In this document: positions 34,566 to 42,657 of the stretch, piece by piece | Numbering within the stretch: position 1 is the stretch's first letter | Layout of the letters: each line of letters begins with the position of its first letter | Assembly: GCA_026225295.1 (NCBI GenBank) | Contig: JAMFSN010000309.1 | Coordinates: 62,001-126,000 of the forward strand | DNA: 64,000 nt | Source: Frankia alni | Lineage (GTDB): Bacteria > Actinomycetota > Actinomycetes > Frankiales > Frankiaceae | Reading direction: 5' to 3' | Made by a program: the position numbers and the translations under genes | Notes under the pieces: model-generated | Told to the model about the DNA's origin: nothing | Database searches by the model: none | What the model saw: only the letters and a program-made list of their open reading frames with translations

Positions 34566-36232
34566 GCTGGCTGCCTCGGGCTCGGTGGGGCCTCGCCCGA
34601 CGGCGCGCCCGGGACGGTGATCGCAAAGCCCGGGTACCCGGTGCCGGCGATCTCGCGGCACCGGCGGCGGTAGTCGGCGGCACCGATATAAGGCATGAAG
34701 ACCCGGGGTTTCCCAGGGATGTTCGCGCCCATGTACCAGCTCGCCGCGCGGACGAAGAGGGTGGCACTGGCCAAGGCGTTGACGTGCGCGACCCATGCGT
34801 CCTCGGCCGGAACGGTGGGTTCGAGACGTTGCGCGCCGACCGACCGCAGGTGCAGGAGACAGTCCGCGATCCAATCGACGTGCTGCTCGATCGCCACCAC
34901 GACGTTGCTCAGCACGGAGGGGCTGCCCGGCCCGGTGATCATAAAAAAGTTCGGGAAGCCGGCGGACATGAGTCCCAGGTACGTGCGCGGCCCGCCGGCC
35001 CACTTCTCCTTCAGGCGCAGACCGCCCACCCCGCGGATGTCGATGCGGCCCAGGGCACCGGTGATGGCGTCGAAGCCGGTTGCCAAGACCAGCACGTCGA
35101 GGGCGTACTCCTGTGCTGACGTGCGCAACCCCGCTTCGGTGACCCTTTCGAGGGGCTCCTGGCGGAGGTCGACCAACAGGACGTTCGGACGGTTGTAGGT
35201 GTCGTAGTACTCGCTGTCGACGCAGATCCGCTTGGTGAAGATCGGATAGTCCACCGGGCACAGCCGCTCGGCCACCGCGGAGTCCTTCACGATCTCCCGG
35301 ATCTTGCGCCGCACGAACTCGGCGGCGTAGTCGTTCGAGACTTCGTCGACCGTCAGATCCTTGAAGGCATAGGCGAAGTTGGCGCCCCCCTTGTCCCACC
35401 GGGCCTCGAACTCCACGTCCCGGGCGCGGTCATCGACGGCCTGCGCGGAGAAGGTGGCGAAGTCGTAGAGCACTCCCGTGGGAGTGTCTTCGCGGGCGAG
35501 GCTGCGTAGCTCCTGGTAGTGGTCTTTCCAGTACCTCGTCTTCTCCGGCGTGAGGGGCGTGTTGCGCGCGGGCACGCTGAAGTGCGGGGTTCGCTGAAAG
35601 ACCACGAGCTCGCCGGCCTGCTCGGCCAGCTCGGGGATCGCCTGGATGCCGGAAGACCCGGTACCGATCACGCCGACGCGCCGGCCGGCCAGGTCGACGC
35701 CGCCGCGCGGCCAGTCGGCGGTGTGGTGGACCTCGCCCGCGAATGCCTCGAGCCCGGGGATCCGCGGTGTCTGGGGCGCGGAGAGGCACCCCGTCGCCAT
35801 CACCACATAGGTGGCCACCATCTCCCGGCCCGACGCTGTGGTGACGGTCCAGGTCCCGGCCGCCTCGTCGAAGGCAACCGCCACGACCCGCGTCCCCAAC
35901 GAGATGTCGCGTCGAAGATCGAAACGATCGGCGACGTGGTGGAGGTAACGCAGGATCTCGGGCTGCGTGGCGAACCGTTCGGACCAGTTCCACTCCTGCT
36001 CGAGCTCCGCGTCGAAGGAGTAGGAGTACTGCAGGCTCTCGATGTCGCAGCGCGCGCCCGGGTAGCGGTTGTGGAACCAGGTGCCACCGATGTCCCCGGC
36101 GGCCTCCATGACCTGGACCCGCAGGCCGAGGCCCCGCAGCCGGTGCAGCGCGTAGAGACCCGCGAAGCCGGCCCCGACCACCGCGACGTCAACCGATTCG
36201 GGCTCCACAGCGGCCTCCTGTGCCGTCGTCAT
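34562..36232 (-). CDS. Baeyer-Villiger flavin monooxygenase
   Basis: 556-residue FAD/NADPH monooxygenase with the Baeyer-Villiger fingerprint FAGEVHHTADWP (FxGxxxHxxxWP). Two dinucleotide motifs are present, VVGAGFAGLYA near the N-terminus and VIGTGSSGIQA after the fingerprint, with GTWFHNRYPGARCDIES between. Length matches cyclohexanone- and steroid-type enzymes. ATG 36232 has only a weak ribosome binding site. It inserts oxygen next to a carbonyl, giving an ester or lactone. Being coupled to the aldehyde dehydrogenase and followed by two alcohol dehydrogenases and an HSL hydrolase, it is the best marker that this block degrades a ketone. The ketone is not identified. Confidence 0.93.
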   Translation of the reverse strand: MTTAQEAAVEPESVDVAVVGAGFAGLYALHRLRGLGLRVQVMEAAGDIGGTWFHNRYPGARCDIESLQYSYSFDAELEQEWNWSERFATQPEILRYLHHVADRFDLRRDISLGTRVVAVAFDEAAGTWTVTTASGREMVATYVVMATGCLSAPQTPRIPGLEAFAGEVHHTADWPRGGVDLAGRRVGVIGTGSSGIQAIPELAEQAGELVVFQRTPHFSVPARNTPLTPEKTRYWKDHYQELRSLAREDTPTGVLYDFATFSAQAVDDRARDVEFEARWDKGGANFAYAFKDLTVDEVSNDYAAEFVRRKIREIVKDSAVAERLCPVDYPIFTKRICVDSEYYDTYNRPNVLLVDLRQEPLERVTEAGLRTSAQEYALDVLVLATGFDAITGALGRIDIRGVGGLRLKEKWAGGPRTYLGLMSAGFPNFFMITGPGSPSVLSNVVVAIEQHVDWIADCLLHLRSVGAQRLEPTVPAEDAWVAHVNALASATLFVRAASWYMGANIPGKPRVFMPYIGAADYRRRCREIAGTGYPGFAITVPGAPSGEAPPSPRQPA

Positions 36233-36263
36233 GCCAGGGCCCGGCTGACCCGCGTCGGCGGCC

Positions 36264-37478
36264 TCACGTGACGCCTGATCGCTGCAGCTGGTCGAGCGTC
36301 TCCGCGTCCATTCCCAGCCACTCCCGGTACACCAGATCGTTGTCCGCGCCGAGTTGCGCACCGGTCCGCCAGACCCGGCCCCGGTCCCGGTGGAGACGGG
36401 GTACGACGTCCTGCATACGGACGGGCCCCAACTCTTCGTCCATCACGGTGACGATGCTTTCTCGCTCTCGGTACACCTCGTCCGCACAGATGTCGGCGAC
36501 GTCGAGCACCTTGGCCGCCACGATCTGGGCCGCCGTCATGGTCTTGAGTACCACCGCGGTGGTCCGGGCGGCCACCCAGTCGCGCAGGCCGTCATCGAGC
36601 TCGTCCTTGCGGGCGATCTGTTCGGCCGTGGTCGCGAACTCCTCCTCCGGCAGACCGAGCAGACCCGCGATGCCGCGGACCGACCGGGTGGTGGCGGACG
36701 TCACCGTGATCCAGTCGCCGTCCGCGCTGCGGTAGGTGTTGATGACCGCCGCGGGTGCCACCGCGAGCCTGTTCCCCGCGCGTCCGGGCACTTCGCCGAG
36801 CTGGTCGTGGAGGATGACCTGCCATTCGATCAACCGGAACAGGGTGTCGGACAGGGCCAGGTCGATCCACTCCCCGCGGCGATCGGGATCGGTCTCCCGC
36901 CGTCGCAGCGCGGCCGCGACGGCGAATGCGCCCATCAGGCCGGTCGTCGCGTCCCCGTGGCTGAAACCGGTGTGAACGGGCGGACCGTCAGCGAAGCCGG
37001 TGAGGTGCACAACGCCGCTGCGGGCCTCGCCCATCTTGCCGAACCCGGGATCGTCCCGGCGGGACGTGGTCGCGCCGTAGCCGGTGATCTGCAGGAGGAC
37101 GGCGGACGGGTTGACGGCCCGGACGGAGTCCCAGTCCAGGCCGAAGCGCTCGGCCGTGGCGGCCCGGAAGGTCACGATCACGACGTCGGCCCAGGCGATC
37201 AGCCGCCCCACCACGGCCGCGGCGTCCGCTCGGCGCAGGTCCAGGGTCACGCTGCGCTTGTTGCGCCCGAGGACCTTCCACCACAACGGGACCCCGTCCT
37301 TGGCCGGACCCATGCGGCGCGCGTCATCGCCGGTCACCGGTGACTCGACGTGCACAACATCGGCTCCGAGGTCGGCCATCAAAGTGCCGGCGAGCGGGCC
37401 GGCGATGACCTGGGCAAACTCGACGACCCGCACACCGGCCAACGGTCCGGCCCCGGACTCCGCCTCGGAACTGTCCAC
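36264..37478 (-). CDS. CaiB/BaiF-type (family III) CoA transferase
   Basis: 404-residue family III CoA transferase, which moves CoA between acids. Marks are GVRVVEFAQVIAGPLAGTLMADLGADV at the N-terminus, GRNKRSVTLDLR, and the catalytic Asp in FSHGDATTGLMGA (about residue 170). GTG 37478 is the start; no ribosome binding site, with an AT-rich TTCATAAA just before it, so a leaderless mRNA is possible. It is the first gene of the minus-strand run, 31 bp before the monooxygenase, and divergent from an IclR regulator. A 13-bp palindrome lies 16 bp upstream. It likely activates a pathway acid using an internal CoA donor. Confidence 0.9.
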   Translation of the reverse strand: MDSSEAESGAGPLAGVRVVEFAQVIAGPLAGTLMADLGADVVHVESPVTGDDARRMGPAKDGVPLWWKVLGRNKRSVTLDLRRADAAAVVGRLIAWADVVIVTFRAATAERFGLDWDSVRAVNPSAVLLQITGYGATTSRRDDPGFGKMGEARSGVVHLTGFADGPPVHTGFSHGDATTGLMGAFAVAAALRRRETDPDRRGEWIDLALSDTLFRLIEWQVILHDQLGEVPGRAGNRLAVAPAAVINTYRSADGDWITVTSATTRSVRGIAGLLGLPEEEFATTAEQIARKDELDDGLRDWVAARTTAVVLKTMTAAQIVAAKVLDVADICADEVYRERESIVTVMDEELGPVRMQDVVPRLHRDRGRVWRTGAQLGADNDLVYREWLGMDAETLDQLQRSGVT

Positions 37479-37493
37479 TTTATGAACGTAGTT

Positions 37494-37506
37494 GCCACCT
37501 GGTGGC
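37494..37506. promoter_or_regulatory. GCCACCTGGTGGC palindrome upstream of CoA transferase
   Basis: Six-base perfect arms around one central base, 16 bp before the CoA-transferase start and about 260 bp before the divergent IclR gene. Its place over the presumed promoter of a 13-kb catabolic run makes it a candidate operator for that regulator. Confidence 0.45.
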
Positions 37507-37767
37507 GCGGCAAGCTGCTCGGGCCAAAACCCCTCGCGCCGGTGCGCGGCAGCGCTCCGTCCCGGGCCGGAACCGCGCGGGATACGCTGCGCCCGTGCAA
37601 CCGTTGCGCTGGGCCCACCGTGGGGACGGCGGCGCCGGGTCGAGAAATCCGTTCCCGGTCGCGCTGCCGCCCCGTCACCAACTGGGCCTGATCGGGCCCC
37701 TACCACGGGCCTGGTTTCACCGGCGGGCGGACGCGGGCAGCTGTCCGGCCGGCCCGCTCCAGGCCCC

Positions 37768-38586
37768 GTGAGGGGGGAGCAGGGCTTCGTCGACCGGGCG
37801 TTGGACGACACGAACGACCACGACGACTCGTTCACGCGGGTCCGCGTGCTCGGCAAGATGCGGGACATCCTCGACGTGTTCAGCCTCGCCGAACCGGAGC
37901 TCGACCTGCGCCGCATCCGCGAAGGCGCCGGATTACCGCACAGCACGGCGGTGCGGCTCGTCCGCAACATGGTCAGCGACGGCCTTCTCACCCAGACCCC
38001 GGGCGGGTACCGGATCGGCATGACCGTCGTCCGCTGGGCCGCGGTCGCCCAACAGGGCCTGGGGCTGCTGGAAACGGCGACGCCCGGCTTGAATGCCCTG
38101 CGGGACCGCACCAGCGAGTCCGCCGGGCTCTTCGTGCGGCACGGTGTCATGCGCGTGTGCGTAGCCCTGGCCGAGAGTAACCGCGCTGTCGGTCGCCGAC
38201 TCGCACTCGGGCACGTCCTGCCGGTCCACGCCGGAGCGCCCGGGAAGACACTGCTGGCCTTCGACCCGGACGCGGCGGATCTGCTCCCGTCACTCGAGCT
38301 GCGGGCCCTGACCGGGCGCACGCTCACCGATCCCACGGCACTCGGGCGGGAGCTCGACCGGATACGCACCGCGGGATATGCGGTGAGCCGGGGCGAGTGG
38401 GACCTGGAAGTCGTCGGTGTGGCCGCACCGGTCTTCGGCGCCGACGGCCGGCTGGTCGCCGCCCTGGGGGTGTCCGGCCCCGCCAGCCGGCTCACGGATC
38501 CGCTGCTGCCCGGGGTCATCGACGATGTCGTAGGAGGCGCGGCGAACCTGTCGGCCGAACAGGGCTTCACCATCGGCCGGCGGTGA
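37768..38586 (+). CDS. IclR-family regulator (1)
   Basis: About 272 residues: an N-terminal winged helix (VLGKMRDILDVFSLAEPELDLRRIREGAGLPHSTAVRLVRNMVSDGLL, residues about 28-76) and a C-terminal IclR effector domain with PVHAGAPGKTLLAF and GYAVSRGEWDLEVVGVAAPVF. Members repress or activate catabolic operons in response to small carboxylic acids. GTG 37768 is the longest reasonable start but has no ribosome binding site, so the first ~30 residues are uncertain. It is divergent from the CoA-transferase-led run and convergent with the second aldehyde dehydrogenase gene. Confidence 0.85.
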   Translation: MRGEQGFVDRALDDTNDHDDSFTRVRVLGKMRDILDVFSLAEPELDLRRIREGAGLPHSTAVRLVRNMVSDGLLTQTPGGYRIGMTVVRWAAVAQQGLGLLETATPGLNALRDRTSESAGLFVRHGVMRVCVALAESNRAVGRRLALGHVLPVHAGAPGKTLLAFDPDAADLLPSLELRALTGRTLTDPTALGRELDRIRTAGYAVSRGEWDLEVVGVAAPVFGADGRLVAALGVSGPASRLTDPLLPGVIDDVVGGAANLSAEQGFTIGRR

Positions 38587-38609
38587 TGGTGGATCCGCGC
38601 GACCTCACG

Positions 38610-40064
38610 TCACGCTGAGGGCTCTGTCGCGGCCGGAAGGAAGATCGTCTTCGTGTCCAGGTAGGCATCCAGCCCCTCCGGTCCACACTCCCGTCCCAGG
38701 CCCGAGGATTTAACCCCGCCAAAGGGCAGCCCGGCATCGAGCGTCATTCCGTTGACGCCGAACGTGCCGGTCCGGATCTCGCGACCGACGGCCAGGCCCC
38801 GCTCAAGGTCGGACGTCCAAACCGTTCCGTGGAGCCCGAAGGGCGAGTCGTTGGCGACGGACACCGCCTCGGTGACGTCGGTGTAGGGAATGAAGACCAC
38901 GACCGGACCGAAGATCTCCTCCTGGGCTATCGACATGTCATTGCTCACGTCGCGAAAGACGGTGGGCTCCACGTACCAGCCCCGCTCGAGATGGGAGGGA
39001 ACGCCGCCACCGACAACGGGGACGGCGCCCGCCTCCCGGCCGGCCGCGATGTACCCGAGAACCCGCTCGCGCTGCCGCCGCGAGATCAACGGCCCGATGA
39101 ACGTCCCCTCCTCGAGCGGGTCGCCGACCGGAAGGACGCCCGCCACCGCGGCGAAGCGCTCCACCGCCTCGTCATACCGTTCGCGCGAGACGAGGATGCG
39201 CGACTGGGCGATGCACATCTGACCGCTCAGCGACATCGTCGAGCCGATGAGCTGCAGCATGGCCGCGTCGAGGTCGGCATCGTCGAGCACGATCGCCGCG
39301 GACTTCCCGCCCAGCTCCAGCGTCACGTGCTTGAGCTGCTCCCCGGCCAGGCCGGCGATACGACGACCGGCCGCCGTGCTGCCGGTAAAGGCGATCTTGT
39401 CAATACCGGGATGGGTCACGAGGCGCTCGCCCGACGCGGGACCGGTGGCGAGCACGTTGAGCACCCCGGGGGGCACACCGGCAGCATCAGCGGCTTCGGC
39501 GAGCAGGTAGGCGTTGACCGGGGTCTCGGGTGCCGCTTTGAGGACCACCGTGCACCCGGCCGCCATGGCGGGCGCCACCTTCATCATGGACAGGAAGAGC
39601 GGCGCATTCCACGGAATGATCGCCGCGACGGTTCCGACCGGTTCCCTGCGCACCACGGCCGCTGCGTTGACACCCGTACGAGGGGCCTCGACCACGAGTC
39701 CGCCGGCGAGGCCGGCGTAGTAGCGAAGGACGTCGAGAGCATTGTCGATCTGGGCGGGACGCAGGAGCATCCGTGGAGTCCCGGTCTCCGCCGCGATGAC
39801 CGTCTCGAGCTGCGCGAGGCGGGCACTGAGCTGGTCGAGCAGGGCCAGCATGACCTCCGCCCGCTCGACCGGCGACATCCGCGGCCAGGGGCCCGAGTCG
39901 AACGCCGACCGTGCGGCCCCGACCGCGGCGTCGATGTCGGCCGGGCTCGCGTCCGGGACCTCCCCGACGACTTCCTCGGTGCTGGGTGACCGCACCACGA
40001 GCGTGCGGTCGGATGCCGAAGCGACCCATTGACCGCCGACGTAGATGTCCTTGCTCAGGTACAC
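38610..40064 (-). CDS. Aldehyde dehydrogenase (2)
   Basis: 484-residue aldehyde dehydrogenase. Motifs: IIPWNAPLFLSMMKV, FTGSTAAGRR, general base in LELGGKSAAIVL, nucleophile in MSLSGQMCIAQSR, and EEIFGPVVVF. GTG 40064 is preceded by GGGAG at good spacing; upstream open frame lacks similarity. It is only distantly like the enzyme at 33078. It stands alone between the IclR gene and the second solute-binding lipoprotein and likely oxidises another aldehyde in the same metabolism. Confidence 0.93.
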   Translation of the reverse strand: MYLSKDIYVGGQWVASASDRTLVVRSPSTEEVVGEVPDASPADIDAAVGAARSAFDSGPWPRMSPVERAEVMLALLDQLSARLAQLETVIAAETGTPRMLLRPAQIDNALDVLRYYAGLAGGLVVEAPRTGVNAAAVVRREPVGTVAAIIPWNAPLFLSMMKVAPAMAAGCTVVLKAAPETPVNAYLLAEAADAAGVPPGVLNVLATGPASGERLVTHPGIDKIAFTGSTAAGRRIAGLAGEQLKHVTLELGGKSAAIVLDDADLDAAMLQLIGSTMSLSGQMCIAQSRILVSRERYDEAVERFAAVAGVLPVGDPLEEGTFIGPLISRRQRERVLGYIAAGREAGAVPVVGGGVPSHLERGWYVEPTVFRDVSNDMSIAQEEIFGPVVVFIPYTDVTEAVSVANDSPFGLHGTVWTSDLERGLAVGREIRTGTFGVNGMTLDAGLPFGGVKSSGLGRECGPEGLDAYLDTKTIFLPAATEPSA

Positions 40065-40201
40065 GGTGACTCCCGGGCCGACCTGCCGATGGTTGCGCTC
40101 GCCTCTGGTCCACCTCGCCACGGGGCGGAGGCGGTCCACGTCCCGACGCGGGCCGCACTGGCCACAAAGCGAACCTAGCGTTCACATTATGGGGAAGCAA
40201 C

Positions 40202-40233
40202 CCAGAGCGGGCCGCCCCGCCGGCCCGCTCTGG
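40202..40233 (-). terminator. Hairpin terminator after solute-binding lipoprotein (2)
   Basis: A perfect 12-bp stem, CCAGAGCGGGCC (40202-40213) with 40222-40233, and an 8-nt loop, lies six bases after the stop of the lipoprotein gene on the minus strand. No T-run, as at the paralogous gene's hairpin (12441). Confidence 0.75.
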
Positions 40234-40239
40234 TTCGGA

Positions 40240-41472
40240 TTACTGGCTCACGGTCTTGCCGGGGATCGGGGCGCCACAGATCGGATCGGCACCGGGGACG
40301 AGCTTGAAGTCCGAACCGACCAGCTTGGTGAAGTAGAGGCAGTTGTCCGATCCGCCGATGAGGCTCACCCGGTCGTTGATGTCCAGCGGGTGGTCACCGA
40401 ACAGTCCCCCGGCCGTGAAGGCGTGGATGCCGGACAGGGCCGTGATCAGGGATGCCTGGGTGACGTTCGAGCCCGCCGCCTTCAGGCCCTGCGCCAGAAG
40501 CAGGATGGAGGCGTACCCGTCATACTCCGCGAGCGTGGGCACGGTGGTAACCCCGACCTGATGGAGGGCCGCCTCAAATGCCTTGGTACCCGGGGTGTTC
40601 ATCTCGACCGGCTCCATCTGCAGCGCGTAATACACGTTCTGCGCCGCGTTGAGTGCGCCCTGTCCGGCCTGCAGGATGTCCGCGCCGAATCCGATCGGAA
40701 GCACCGCGGCCTTCAGATCGACCCCCTGCTGCCGCAGAGAGCTGATCAACGCGTACGACGTGTTGGGGTCGACATCCAGCGCGATCCCATCGACACCGGC
40801 GCTCTTCATCGCCAGTGCCACAGGCTGCACGTCGGTGCTACCGAACGGGAACTTCGCGTTGATGTACCCGGACTTCAGACCGACCGCCTGCGCCGACACG
40901 CCAGCGGCTCGCGCGGACTCGGCCGACGACGGCGCGATGTCGTAGCCGAGTGACCCGACGGTCGTCGCCCCGACCAGCTTGTAGAACTTGCCCAGCGTCG
41001 TCGCGACCTTCTCGGTGTGCAACGCGCCGTAAACCGGGAACATGTTCTTGCTCGTGGCCCACTCCGGCCCGTCCTCGGCCGCGCCGATCACCGGGACGTG
41101 ATGCGCGGTCAGATAGGCGGAAGCGGCGAAGGTAAGCGCCGAGTGCGCAAGGACGACCGTGACGTGCTTCTGCGTCACCAGCTTCTGCGCACCGGACAGC
41201 GCCCCGGCGGGCGACGAACCGGTGTCAACGGCAACGTACTTGACCGTGTACCCGTCCTTCGCCACCGCGGCGATGCCGGCCTTGATGCCGGTCACCGCCG
41301 TCTTGTTGCCGGACGCGGCCACACCCGTCAGATCGGTCAGCACGCCCACCGTGATCGTGCGACCGCCGGACACGGACCCCTTCGCCGCCGACGAGCCGCT
41401 GCTACCGCAGGCGGCGGCGACCGTGGCCAGCACCGCCAGCACGACCAGGAGCCTCGATCTGCTACCACGCAT
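40240..41472 (-). CDS. ABC-type solute-binding lipoprotein (LivJ-like, type 1 fold) (2)
   Basis: 410-residue paralogue of the protein at 11182, aligned without large gaps from TVGVLTDLTGVAASGNKTAV to the C-terminal FTKLVGSDFKLVPGADPICG. The signal peptide ends in a lipobox (VAAAC), followed by GSSGSS. ATG 41472 has GGTAGGAAG upstream. No permease or ATPase genes adjoin it either. The leader, site H of the tandem-hexamer motif and the terminal hairpin all have counterparts at the other copy, so the whole transcription unit was duplicated or acquired twice. The ligand is unknown; a hydrophobic acid or ring compound is a guess from the neighbourhood. Confidence 0.9.
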   Translation of the reverse strand: MRGSRSRLLVVLAVLATVAAACGSSGSSAAKGSVSGGRTITVGVLTDLTGVAASGNKTAVTGIKAGIAAVAKDGYTVKYVAVDTGSSPAGALSGAQKLVTQKHVTVVLAHSALTFAASAYLTAHHVPVIGAAEDGPEWATSKNMFPVYGALHTEKVATTLGKFYKLVGATTVGSLGYDIAPSSAESARAAGVSAQAVGLKSGYINAKFPFGSTDVQPVALAMKSAGVDGIALDVDPNTSYALISSLRQQGVDLKAAVLPIGFGADILQAGQGALNAAQNVYYALQMEPVEMNTPGTKAFEAALHQVGVTTVPTLAEYDGYASILLLAQGLKAAGSNVTQASLITALSGIHAFTAGGLFGDHPLDINDRVSLIGGSDNCLYFTKLVGSDFKLVPGADPICGAPIPGKTVSQ

Positions 41473-41862
41473 GGTCTTCCTACCCTTACTGATTGCCGAC
41501 GGACCGTCGGTCAGAGCGTCTACGGGAGCTGGTGCGAATCGCCGCAGGTCGGGCGGCCGGCCCCCGGTAAGGCGAGGCACCGCGGACCCTCACGACGGCC
41601 CGAACGCTGGCACCGGCCCGCAGCAATGTCAAATTCTACGTCGAGTTCGAAAACGGGCGGGTTCCCAACGCGGGAGCCACGTTCTCCTACGACCCGGCCT
41701 GGCGATCTTTCGCCGGCGCCGCCGGAAAGAAGGCCGTACCTGGTCGGGGTGGGGTGCGTCGAACGGCTCGTGCGCCGCTCCGCGAAAATCTGCGACAGCC
41801 GGCCGCGCGAGCGGTACGCCGGGCCGGCCGACTGAAGGTCCACCCGGACGTGGTCTTGACAA
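41473..41862. other. Intergenic region upstream of solute-binding lipoprotein (2)
   Basis: No gene seen. It holds a 149-bp leader, with GTGCCAGCGTTCG on the minus strand (41613-41601) shared with the leader at 11040, and site H of the tandem-hexamer motif. The remaining 200 bp up to the TetR stop codon show nothing recognisable. Confidence 0.5.
41622..41644 (-). promoter_or_regulatory. Tandem TYGANN motif, site H
   Basis: Minus strand: TCGACG, TAGAAT, TTGACA followed by TTGCT, with the AT-rich CGTTTTCGAAC just upstream. It matches site D base for base at most positions and lies at the same distance from the paralogous gene's start codon. It is slightly more decayed, the middle unit having TAGA for TYGA. 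Confidence 0.55.
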
Positions 41863-42561
41863 TCACTCTTCAAGCGAATCGGCCCCTGGAGGACTCGGGA
41901 TGACCGAGGGCGGCCCCTGCGCCCCGAGCTGTGGCTGACGAATGGTCGCGACGACCGCCGCGATGGCTCTCTTGATCGCCGCGATCGCCTGCTCGTCGGT
42001 CAGGCGCCACTCCGCGACCAGGTGCTGGTAGGCGACCGGGCTCCACAGCACGTCGAGCGCCCCGGCCGCGCTCTCCACCTCGACCGGTGACAGGTGGGGG
42101 GCGGCCGCCGCGACCGCCGCGTGCAGCGCCTCCCGCCGTTCCCGGCCGACCGTGACGAGCGTCGGGTCGTCGACCTGCGGACCGATCGGACCGGCGGCGA
42201 ACGAGGACAGCGTCGCGAAGACCCGTTCGGCGACGTCCGCGACCTCCTCCAGCCGGATGCCTTCGTAGGTCACGCCGGCGTCGGCCTGCAGACGCTCCAG
42301 GACGGCGCCGTGCAGCTCGCGCTCGTTCGCGAAGTGCCGGAAGACCGTGCTCTCGCTGACACCGGAGTTCTTGGCGACGGCGCGGAAGGTCAGCTCCCGC
42401 CAGTCCCAGGACGGATACCCGTGGGTGAGCCGCGCGCCCGCGGCCACGATCCGCTCGCGCGTTTCGGCGGCCCGCTGACGCCGCACCGGACTGTCATACC
42501 GACGTCGATCGGCCCGGTCCCGCGTAGCGGCCGTCAACGCGGGGGTTGACTCAGCTCCCAT
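41863..42561 (-). CDS. TetR-family regulator (5)
   Basis: 232-residue TetR-type regulator with a basic N-terminal arm and the HTH segment AVAKNSGVSESTVFRHFANEREL (about residues 61-83). The insertion GYPSWDWRELTF just before it is unusual. Starts ATG 42561 or GTG 42567 are both possible; GGGGG lies 10 nt before the latter. It is divergent from the sulfotransferase gene with 96 bp between them, so that pair is the likely target. Confidence 0.86.
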   Translation of the reverse strand: MGAESTPALTAATRDRADRRRYDSPVRRQRAAETRERIVAAGARLTHGYPSWDWRELTFRAVAKNSGVSESTVFRHFANERELHGAVLERLQADAGVTYEGIRLEEVADVAERVFATLSSFAAGPIGPQVDDPTLVTVGRERREALHAAVAAAAPHLSPVEVESAAGALDVLWSPVAYQHLVAEWRLTDEQAIAAIKRAIAAVVATIRQPQLGAQGPPSVIPSPPGADSLEE

Positions 42562-42657
42562 ATTCACGGAAGTTTACCCCCGCGATTCCGGGTCGATCGA
42601 CGCCAGGACCTTCGCGAGCCGGTCCGACCCCGGAGGTCACCACGGCAGGGAGGCACG

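Noticed and set aside
33078-35399. A 773-codon open frame with a long extension before the aldehyde dehydrogenase
   Set aside because: The extension is an alternative frame of the monooxygenase gene with no motifs; the GTG at 34565 overlapping the upstream stop is a proper start.
36264-38573. A 769-codon frame extending the CoA transferase upstream
   Set aside because: The extra part runs antisense to the IclR gene and lacks family sequence; CoA transferases are ~400 residues.
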